From assembly GCA_025331435.1 (NCBI GenBank), contig JAIWNI010000017.1, positions 357,470 to 421,469 of the forward strand: a DNA stretch of 64,000 nucleotides, written 5' to 3'. The position numbers were made by a program, and so were the translations under genes. Shown piece by piece: positions 12,310 through 20,858 of the stretch (its first letter is position 1; the number at the start of each line of letters is the position of its first letter). The DNA is from Choanephora cucurbitarum. Its lineage: Eukaryota > Mucoromycota > Mucoromycetes > Mucorales > Choanephoraceae. The notes beneath the pieces are model-generated. The model made no database searches. It was not told the origin of the DNA and worked only from the letters and a program-made list of their open reading frames with translations.

Positions 12310-13195
12310 ATGAGTACTGCCATTTATCGCTTCAAGTAAAGAGAAGAGAAATGATACGAATAGGCTAAAATATACTAATGGCATTTGAAATTAGCGTCAT
12401 GCTGGATATGCTGCCATATTTTGGATTTTCTTTAAACGTTATTGTACAGCATCAGCAGCCACCACGATATGCTGATTTGATTGACAAGATTAAGCAACGT
12501 TTAATGATGGTAGCTTCATTGTTAATTATGAATAACATAATTGAGCTCTTGACTAATAAAATAAACACTAGTACCGTAATACACATGAAGAATACGATAT
12601 GGTAATAGAAAAGAATGATTCCTGCTGTTTTCGAGTTCATAATGATGCTGACCTACGTCGAGTGTTTGAGTCAATCACGGAAAAAGATCAGCTAGAAATC
12701 AGACTGAAAGAAAAAAGGGTAGTGCCGTTAATAAAGCCTACTGTTATTCGAGCCAGATCAGCACAAAAGGTACTCATTCGAAAAGATTCAGGTATCAGTC
12801 TTGAAGACCATAAACTGCCTCCACTTACCCATACGCTTCCGTCTGTCCCAATTCAGCTACCAAGTATATCCTCATTCTTGATGGCTGATCCACAGTGTGC
12901 ACCTAGTACACTTTCATCTAATCCTTCCAGTCACTCCTCGCATCGCAAACACAAAAGAACTCGGGGTCATAACGTGCCTCATCAGGCCCAGCAGCCCTAT
13001 ATGTGTCACCACATTGATTCTAATACAGGCAAAATGTGTTGTCAAGCATTTCGCAGATCATATGACCTGTCAAGACACCAATCTATCCATCTTAAGAATC
13101 GTCCACTCTGTCGATGCCATACATGTGGCAAAAAGTTTACAAGGCTAGACGCGCTCAGAAGGCATCAAAGAATACAAGGACATCATACTGCATGA
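12310..13195 (+). CDS. PB1 domain plus tandem C2H2 zinc-finger protein
   Basis: Exons are 12310..12335, 12395..12509 and 12572..13195 (254 aa). The first junction (ATG AGT ACT start, GTAAAG donor, TTAG acceptor behind a TACTAAT branch site) is reasoned, not certain. The second is well supported because it joins the two halves of a PB1 fold. The N-terminus reads PPRYADLIDKIKQRLMM, then EEYDMVIEKNDSCCFRVHND, then ADLRRVFESI, which is a PB1 (Phox/Bem1-type) protein-interaction module. After a Ser/Pro-rich linker come two C-terminal fingers. One is an atypical CHHIDSNTGKMC...H...H and the other a canonical CHTCGKKFTRLDALRRHQRI, with both His ligands. Fingers suggest sequence-specific DNA binding and PB1 suggests dimerisation with another PB1 protein. 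The combined role is unknown. Confidence 0.75.
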
Positions 13196-13572
13196 AATGG
13201 TAAGGCTTTTCTCTCTTTTTCTCCTTAAAGGTCTCTGTATGTAGCAACGGCTGGACTGTTCTGTTACATTTATATATATGTTTAAATACATAGCCCAAAA
13301 ATAAAACTGAGGACTTTTTACCACTCTTCTCGCTGGAGCAATCAATGCATAAGATCTATATGATTGTCATTGCTTTACCTTTCATTTTCTGAAGTTATCT
13401 TATTGTTCAATAATAAGGAAGATAAAGAAACTGGCCGCGCAAAATTAAACTATGGCCCATACCAAGCAAGTAACCAAAACAGAAGAATCGACGTTATAAG
13501 CGAAATGGAACCAGCTGTTCTACTCTATTCTTGCTTTCTTTTTTTTATTTACAAAATCGATGTCAATTCTAT
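13196..13572. other. Convergent intergenic region
   Basis: This 377 bp lies between the 3' ends of the PB1-zinc-finger gene and the Emi1-like gene. It holds only short unsupported frames and probably the two 3' UTRs. Confidence 0.5.
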
Positions 13573-14026
13573 CTATTGCTTAGCTTCCCACACTTCTTCA
13601 GAACTACGTCCCTGCTTCTTTACTGCTTCTTTAGCTGCTTTTCTTTCACGGAGCATGGCCTAACGACACTGTGTTAAGACAAAAAAGAAGAAGACTTTAT
13701 AATGTTCATTTTTGCTTACATCGGCTACATCGACAGGTTTTGTTTTAGTCTTTAAGCAGAACTTAAAATCGTCCCATTTGCCTGAACAATCTTTCTTGGT
13801 ACCATATCGATAGTAATTAGTAGCTTGTGAGCTTAAGGCTATAATCAAATCGAAGCTTAGCAAAGGCTCAAATTGACAAGAATGCAATTTGCTTACTATA
13901 GCACTGAAAGAAGGCATCAAAAGTTTGAGATGCACTGCAAGTTTCGCGATCTGTCCTCTTTTCTTTTTCTATTTCTTGGAAGAAGGCATGTGTGTCTTCA
14001 TCGTGATGATCAGTGGTTGTTGACAT
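13573..14026 (-). CDS. EMI1: Emi1/DUF3128-family small cysteine protein
   Basis: Three exons on the minus strand: 13897..14026, 13720..13838, 13573..13659 (111 aa). The conserved core spans two exons: QTFDAFFQCY before the first intron, then YYRYGTKKDCSGKWDDFKFC. It has the cysteine spacing of the DUF3128 family, to which yeast Emi1 (early meiotic induction protein 1) belongs. The C-terminal tail MLRERKAAKEAVKKQGRSSE is basic and helical, as in homologues. Members are small, soluble, CX9C-like proteins probably linked to the mitochondrial intermembrane space. The yeast gene is needed for meiotic induction. Exact biochemical function is not known. Donors are GTAAGC in both introns. Confidence 0.82.
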
Positions 14027-15138
14027 GATGTGTTGAGCTTATACAGTCAAACCTATGAAATCTGGCGTTTTGTAAAAAAAAAAAGACCAAAATCGAAAAA
14101 TGAATGGCAGAAGCCAAAAAAAAAAATAAAGTAAAATTTTAGTGAGAAAAAGTAAATACTTTGGAACTGTGATCTGCCTTTGTTCTCTCAATTGCGCCAG
14201 CAGCTTGCCTATGTCCCCTAAGCTTCAGTCATATGACTGGGAAACGGATTAGGATGTGGAGGCCGTCGTTGCCGTTTGTTGATGTTTGGTTCTTAACTGC
14301 TTTTGTTCTCTCAATTGCAACAGCAGTATATTCATCCTTTAGACTTCAACCTTCTAGTTGGGAAATTAGCTTTCACCTATTTTCCCAACTACCTGTCTTC
14401 TTGCTGGAGCTGCTATTTCTATAATGCATTCAGAGGTTATATTTGCAAGCTCGCTCAACGCTAAAAGTATAGGAAGTTCGAAATTCTTTTGGTCTACTCA
14501 GACAGCAATACAGATCAACTCTAAAAAGATAAACAAGCAAATCATTTTGCAAGAAATAAAAAACAGATTAGCCTTAGCCCAAATTTCTGTGCAGAGGCTT
14601 CTAAAGACCCTCATTGTCCTTTTTTTTTATTAAAGCATACATTGTGCTGCATCGTACTACAACATGAAAGAAAAGAACTTATGAGCTTATATGCTGTCAC
14701 TGTTCTCTGACTTATGCTTTAGTGAGACACAGATAATGGTACATTGTTTTTTCTGATTTATAAGGAAAAAGAAAGGAAGGCAAAAGGAGTGAAAAAGAAA
14801 AGCATTTTTACTAAACACGCTTTGGAGAAAGCAAGGTATGTGGCAAGTTGTCGCATAGTTTTTCAAAGTGTCAATCTGCTCTTACTTTTCGCCCAGAAAA
14901 ATACAAGCTTGAGCATTTTTGTCGAAGACAAAAGCAATCCAAATAAAGATTATAAATATTTTTTTTTATAATTATTAGACCAAGCAAGCTTACTCCATCC
15001 AACCTTTTTGCCAAATCACCAACGGCTATTGAGTTCTTCCGCAGCTCGGTATTGAAGAAAGAATACATGACTTTAAGGGCAGCTAGGCTTGTATATTTTG
15101 TGATAGACTTGCTCCTTCTGCTCGAAGCATAGCATGTA
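14027..15138. other. Intergenic stretch containing a direct repeat
   Basis: No supported gene. Open frames at 14233..14424, 14424..14633 and 14744..14971 lack any family signature. The 14175..14365 part is an imperfect duplication (listed separately). The last 100 bases before the Tc1 element may be coding remains of an endonuclease (see the 15030..15835 entry). Confidence 0.45.
14175..14365. repeat. Imperfect direct repeat, two copies about 70 bp long
   Basis: Copy one (14175..14244) and copy two (14298..14365) share a start of about 29 bp that is nearly identical (TGTTCTCTCAATTG core followed by CAGCAG). Both end in a similar TGGGAAA stretch with diverged middles. The period is about 123 bp. 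It looks like an old tandem duplication. The function is unknown. Confidence 0.65.
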
Positions 15139-15731
15139 CAGTGGGGTTGCAAAAAATAAGATAGATTTTTAAATTTTCGCAAAATCTAAATCACCTTCTT
15201 CCAGTCTTTCGCTATTCAGTGCTTGTACTTTCTAGCAAATTCGTGCCTTCTTCTTCGGTGGAAGGCATTCAAGAATGGCTTCTTCTGTGCTACTCGGCTT
15301 ATGTAACACATTCTATGCAATGCATGACGAACGGTGTCCCTGTGAACCTTGACAGGCAAAGAGGACGTCAATTCAGCTAAAGTTGCTCTCCTGTTGAGCA
15401 CAATGACCTGCTTGAGAGATTTCAAAGCTCTGAAAGTGAGTTTTTTAGGTCTTCCAGGTCCTTTAACACGAACTGTCGTACCTTGCAATTTTTGTCTTCT
15501 CAAGAGTGTGTAGACGCTGGCCAGTTTTACACCTGCAGCCCTTGAAATCTGCTAAGCTTTCATACCATTCTGTTCTAATCTAGCAACAAGACGTTTTTAT
15601 GCATCAGTTAAGTGGGTTCTTTGAGCCATGTTGATATAAAAAAGAGATAAAGGGGATCAATCATTCCATGCATTGTCAACAAATTTGAGACGGAAATTTA
15701 AATTTTTATCTTATTTTTTGCAACCCCACTG
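15139..15731 (-). mobile_element. Tc1-like DNA transposon, internally deleted derivative
   Basis: A 593-bp element bounded by inverted repeats that begin CAGTGGGGTTGCAAAAAATA on both ends. The first 25 bp are identical and similarity extends to about 42 bp. The left flank is TA, the target normally duplicated by Tc1/mariner elements. The right flank is TG, so the duplication is decayed. Inside is only the N-terminal part of a transposase on the minus strand. The catalytic DDE half is missing, so the element could move only with a transposase supplied elsewhere. Confidence 0.88.
15216..15629 (-). pseudogene. Tc1-like transposase, N-terminal DNA-binding fragment
   Basis: Reading from an ATG at 15629, the frame has two early in-frame stops (TAA, TAG) and then stays open from 15503. 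It contains helix-turn-helix segments typical of Tc1 transposases: RAAGVKLASVYTLLRR, the GRPKKLT linker, then RRATLAELTSSLPVKVHRDT and RVAQKKPFLNAFHR. A frame resembling the conserved DWKKV segment continues just past the stop at 15216, directly before the terminal repeat. The deletion therefore removed exactly the DDE catalytic domain. It is not a functional enzyme. Confidence 0.85.
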
Positions 15732-15835
15732 TGTGATGATGGGGGATTTCAATGTGGTAAGCCAAATGGGGTGTCTGTAAGCCATACAGGCATTACCCAT
15801 TTGGACACCACTTGTACCCTCTGAACACATCTCCC

Positions 15836-16375
15836 AAATAGAATGGTGTAGCGAAACACAAGTTACATCCTACCACTGTTATAAATTTAAGTTTTCGTAT
15901 ATTTAAATAAAAGTGCCTTTTTTCCCCATTTTTGAAATAAAAAAAGATAATCTCCCCTTTGTCGTTAGAAAGGTGGAATTATAGTCAAGAAAGATAATAA
16001 GCGAGAATTTTATAAGTCGTTAGGTAAATTCAGATCCCGATACAACAACTGTACAAGTTGAAAGATGTTGAATTAGGACACACTTTTTCTTTTTTTTCTC
16101 TTTTTTACTTTCCTTCCCAATTCAATTACTCTGTGATCAACTTGTCCTGGATCTATGTTACACTTAGATCATTTTTCTTATAAATATCATCCTGATTAAC
16201 TACTTCTTTCTTTTTCTCTTTGGGAAACTTAAAAATACTTAAGAGAATTAGAAAAAGTAAGTTGATATAACATAAATCTATCTTTACTATTTCATATATT
16301 AACCAAATAAAAGCTGCTATTATTATTACAAAAGTCGTTGACTTCAAGCACGTTAATTTCTATCTCAAGCTGTTT
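15836..16375. other. Spacer between two Tc1 remnants
   Basis: AT-rich, with no supported coding frame. The open frame at 16153..16347 (minus) is hydrophobic and unsupported. Poly-T runs occur near 16085-16110. Confidence 0.4.
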
Positions 16376-17633
16376 CCCAAACAAAAGTCACTAGTTCTGA
16401 CATATTTCAAAGTGCTGAATGGGATTCAAATCCGGACTCTGAGTTGGCAAAAAATTGAACCCCTTCGTCATATAATGGCTGTCCAGTTACATGCCAAAAC
16501 CTCAATATGACGCGAAGCTCCATTTTTCTCGGAAGAAAAAATACTTGTTATGCTGAAGCTGCAGTTACATGAGCCAGGGCTGAAAGGCTTCCAATAGGAC
16601 TTCATCATATTTCACTTGATCTATAATACCATCCACAGCAACAAGGGGACCATCACTGTCTTTCCAAAAACAGGCCCAAACCACCACTCCTCTTTTACCA
16701 AACTTTGTGCCGGATGCCATGAGTTTTTCCTTATACGGCTTATCTACACGACCAAAAACTCTGAAACCGCCGTCAACTTGTATGACCGAGAATCTGGATC
16801 TATTAGACTAAATGGCGGAGGCCGGTAACAGATTTCTTTTTTATCTACAAAACCAAACTGTATGAACTAATCGAAAAATAATAATAGAAAAAGAAGAACA
16901 AAAATTTCACAGAAAGCGAACAAAGAGGAGGAAAGCCGAGAAGTTACTCTAATAAAGATTGCAATCAAAGGCATGACCAACGGCCGGAAACTTTGATATG
17001 TGCTTACCACTGTGGCAGCGCTGTGAAAAGACAACACGGTATTCTTTCGTTTATGATGAGGGAGTAGAGCAAAACCGCCAATTATCAGGATTGGGGACAG
17101 AGGGGATAGTAGTTTAAGGATGGCGTAGGCGATTGATACTATTGAGCAACTAGAGGGATGACATGGGTCCATTGATCTGGTGTTCAACCCAGGCACTCCT
17201 TGGCACATTCCAGGTAAATTTTCTTGCAAGTGTCCATAAGAGCTGTCTTGTGTACTTCATAGTAAGATTCGAACCCAAGCTCACGAAGATAAGATACAAA
17301 GGTGTTTCTAAATACATTGATATTGTCACATTGCAATTCCTATCTAACTTACTGAATGCTCATGAATGGGTTATAGACTGCAGCACATCCAAGTTATCTC
17401 AGACCTCTAGAATTTGTCTTTTTGTGCCTTCCAATAGACTTGAGAGGCAGAGGTAATTTTGTTTCTTCGATAGTCTTCACAATATCTCTCACAGTCTTTC
17501 GAAATAACCCAACCTTCTTCTTGATAATGGTATTTACATATCCTTTCTTATTTAACCAAAAAGCGCTCCAACACATCTCATCATCAACCTTAATGTACCT
17601 GTCACCCTTACGCCTTTTTCCTGTGTTATTCAT
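16376..17633 (-). pseudogene. Second Tc1-like transposase relic, interrupted and mutated
   Basis: Read on the minus strand, 17633..17394 encodes an N-terminal HTH part (GLFRKTVRDIVKTIEETKLP, then a GR-K-K linker). The strand then continues with recognisable but stop-ridden sequence to about 17160, ending in a DQWTHVI segment. About 320 bp later, at 16832..16376, the conserved middle resumes: SRFSVIQVDGGFRVFGRVD, MASGTKFGKRGVVVWACFW and a decayed SPDLNPI region. Several in-frame stops and frameshifts make it non-functional. It differs in sequence from the element at 15139..15731, so it is a separate family or copy. I could not find its terminal repeats. Confidence 0.78.
16840..17156. other. 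Sequence interrupting the Tc1 transposase relic
   Basis: About 320 bp separate two segments that are contiguous in intact Tc1 transposases. The boundaries are approximate. No terminal inverted repeats or target duplication were found by eye. The open minus-strand frame across it (16867..17229) is hydrophobic and has no recognisable domain. It could be a small insertion or a rearrangement. Confidence 0.4.
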
Positions 17634-19164
17634 ATTGTTGGATACTTGTGTTATGTGAGAGGCAAGAAGATAACGCTTGACTCAAGCACCAGCGAAATAT
17701 TTCCTTGGGACGAGCGTATAATAAACATACATGTTAGCTTCTTTGGCAACAGGAGTAATAGGCGGTGTACTGATTATAGTGTGTCTAGTAACAATCTGCT
17801 ATGTAATCAAATTGAGGAATCATTGAACCCAAAAATTATTTAGGATATAACCGCATCAGCAGTCAACGATGAATGAGAGGTTATGAAATAGATTTTATAT
17901 AACATGCTTGGTTTTAGCTTATTACGAAAAAGTCAAAGCTTTTATTCATATGTTGTTCCTTTCTTTTTCTCTCTTTCTCTGTTTTATGCAACCATCCAAA
18001 TATCGTAGTGTTTCTAATAACTTGGTTGCCAGCAACTATACAAAGAAGATTTTCATTCAAGCTTCTCAATCGAGTCAAATCTAAGACGAAAGTGTGGTAT
18101 TTGCACATAATTTTACTAGTAAATCGAATTAGATTACGCCTGAACTACATAAACGTCTTCTAATACGATATAGGCAATCATTTTAGAAGGTAAGATCACT
18201 TGTAGATTCCTTATATTTACTGATACTGAAATTAAATGATCTAGATTGACCAAATAGTTTTTTGACTGATGAATCTTCTCTCACTTTTAATAAGGAATTT
18301 AGAGAGACTCGTTTCGCTTTGTAGACTGTTTATTATTGTCGATTCTTCGCTAAAATCAAAAAGCACAGAAAGCAAATGCTATTATAAAATCACATCTATG
18401 AACAGTCTTCAAGCTGCCTATGGTCAACATTCTATTAAGTACTTGATGGATCTATAGCAAGCTATCGAATGACATGTATTTGACTTGTACTTGAGCATCA
18501 TACTGCTTGAAAGGATGATAAGGTCAACACTGTAGCCACTTTGTTGTGTTACGAAAAAGAAGCAGGAGAGAGAATAGCAGCCTTCCCTCCTCCAAAATAA
18601 TGACAGCAAAATCTAATATGTGATATTAGTAAAAAAAACAAAGGAAAAGAGAGGTTAGTTTTTTTTTTCTTTCTTTTTTTAAGTATATTGTTTTCATATT
18701 GAAGTCAATATAGAGTAAAAATTAAGATTAAGCGCAAGTGCTACATTTTTTTCTTGTAACAATGAGGCACGCACGGACTTTATTATCTGTTTGGTACAAT
18801 TGCTGCACCTATTTTATTTCATACATATATCAAGCCGGACCTCGAATTCTAACATGACCTAGATATCGATAATGCAATGCAATGTATAGAGAAGTCAATA
18901 CATAGTTGGCATATGAAGTATGCCGTCTTACTTTGCTAGCCATCTGAGATTTGCATATATGCTTATAGACATGTCTATTTGCAATGTTATACATTCAAGA
19001 AAGATATACAGTTCGTCATGTGGCTCTTCGCCTCAATTATAGTTTAGTTTGTTGATGTGACACGGAATGCGAGTTAGAAGGAAACAAAAAGCAGAGGATC
19101 ATTTATTTATTTCATACTTATTTTCTTCTTTTTTTTCCTTTTTTTCCTTCTTTTTTTACTTGGC
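17634..19164. other. Intergenic stretch, 1.5 kb
   Basis: No firmly supported gene. The plus frame at 17646..17843 has a less AT-driven composition (FFGNRSNRRCTDYSV) and may be a fragment of an unknown coding sequence. I cannot assign it. The T-rich tract at 19110-19160 lies directly before the orphan gene and probably belongs to its promoter and 5' UTR. Confidence 0.4.
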
Positions 19165-20740
19165 ATGTCAACTCAACCGACAAGACAAAAACAAATTGAC
19201 ATGAATGATGTTGAAGCAGGTTCTATATTAGCCTCACTAGCAAAACACAATGGACATTTAAAGACAATGTCGATACACAATCTAGTCGGTAAGAATCCAT
19301 TTAAGAAAATTTTTTTATTTTACTAAATTTTCAAGCACATCTACAGAAGATAACAGTTCAGCAATTCATCATAAAGTAAGTTTTAAACTACAATTATAGA
19401 GACTACAACATACTAACACAAAGCAAACTGTATAGAATTCATCATCACAAAGCGAAAAGCCACATTATCAGACTAGAAATCATTGTATGCTATTGTCTAA
19501 AAGCAAATCATATTTCTTGATTAACTTGACTATTTTGAATTTTACTTATAGCCATGGGTCCTGCTTACAATCAAGTAGTTGATGAAAGTAAGTCTGACTT
19601 CCTCTTTGTTTTGATCTTTTCTTTTTCGAGAGAAAAGATCAACAATCAAAAATCTTGTTCTAAAAAATGTCTAGAACATCACACATCAGCTATATACCAT
19701 CCAATTCAGCAGTAAGCATTCTCCTTGATCCTTTTTTCTCTTAAATTCTTGTTTTCGATTTACTTTCTGATGATTATGCTTACAGTAGTAACTACAACAA
19801 GTTTTTAACAGAGGAAAGACAGACATATCCTTATATGCAACCAAGCAAAAACATCAATCAACGTACAACTGTGAGTCTCAAAGACATAAATACATATGTG
19901 CATGTATAGAACTTTCATGATGATACTAATACACATACTTGATTTCGTTTTTTGTTTTGATCTTTATGTATTAGCAGCACTCTGTTGAAAACAAAAGGTT
20001 CCATCCTTACTCAGCAACATCGTCAAAACAGTCTACTATGATGGTTAGTTTCTTTTATTCTAGGGAAAAGAAAACGAGCACGCGAATCAATTACTCTTCT
20101 CCCCCCCCCTTTTTTTTTAGAAGCAAAGCCCGAAAATCAGACGTAATGGGTTTCAAGCTTATATCAGTTACATGACTTATACAGACATGATACGTAAAAA
20201 GATGGTAAGTTTCATTATCTTGTTTTTCTTATAATGTTCTGTTTTTCTAATTCACAAAACACAACAAAAAAGCAACAGGGAGCCCCAACAGCAAACATAC
20301 ATCGATCCGAGTATACATCGCCTTCATCTTCTCATGTACATATACAGTATCATCACCCTTCACATCAATTGCCATATCATTCTCCTCATTTCACACAAAG
20401 ATCAAACAGTGTTACTACTTTACCAGTCAACATGACAGCACCTACTCGTTCTTTTACTCCTGAAAACCCATATTCTCACCCTAACATACCTTATCATCGT
20501 CAACCTCGTCTGCTTTCTCTGCCCTTAACTTCTTCCTCTAAACCTTATTCTCATCATGCACCATCATCCATAACTATCCCGCCCTATTCTCCTTCTTCGT
20601 CTGACAATTTTCCTCATTCACCTGTAGATACTGATGCAAAGTTGATAGTTGAAAAACCATTGACAGCCTTCTTACATCATCCTGTCAATGACCGTATTCC
20701 AGCCTTCAATACATTACCAAGGCATAACAATCATTTGTAA
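19165..20740 (+). CDS. Orphan His/Ser/Pro-rich protein with micro-exons
   Basis: I do not recognise a domain. Nine exons can be joined with consistent phases: 19165..19288, 19347..19375, 19436..19484, 19552..19587, 19675..19711, 19786..19870, 19975..20043, 20121..20204, 20273..20740 (326 aa). Five of them are 29-85 nt long. The N-terminus (DVEAGSILASLAKHNG) and a central helix-like segment (FQAYISYMTYTDMIRKKM) look the most constrained. The C-terminal 150 residues are rich in His, Pro and Ser and probably disordered. Two acceptors (before exons 7 and 9) have alternative in-frame AGs. It may be a lineage-specific regulatory protein, but nothing in the sequence shows a function. The 3' end faces POM152, with 118 bp between the two genes. 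Confidence 0.62.
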
Positions 20741-20858
20741 ATAAAAAGAAAAACCATGTCAAGGATCAAATCTGGCTGTATGTTGATTTATACAATTAAT
20801 AAGCTGTAATATATATGTATATTTTTGTAAAAAGAAGAAAAAGAAAGATGTATACAGT

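Larger units (their letters stand above)
15030..15835 (+). pseudogene. Possible endonuclease/exonuclease (EEP) relic split by a Tc1 element
   Basis: Right of the Tc1 element, the plus strand at 15732-15775 reads as MMGDFNVVSQMG. GDFN is the active-site signature of the EEP endonuclease domain found in non-LTR retrotransposons. Left of the element, in a matching frame, lies a Leu-rich segment (IDLLLLLEA) of the type that precedes GDFN in these proteins. Both sides contain stops. This is a weak call based on one short motif. It may instead be chance. Confidence 0.3.

Noticed and set aside
16867..17229. 120-aa frame across the interruption in the Tc1 relic
   Set aside because: It is a hydrophobic translation that starts inside transposase remains. 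It has no recognisable domain or splice context.
17260..17290. GATTCGAACCC tRNA-like T-loop
   Set aside because: No acceptor stem, D-arm or anticodon arm at the right distances. The bases belong to the Tc1 transposase relic.
15139..17633. Treating both Tc1 remnants as one element
   Set aside because: On the minus strand the DDE part at 16.4-16.8 kb lies before the HTH fragment at 15.2-15.6 kb, the wrong order for one element. Each HTH region is also different in sequence.
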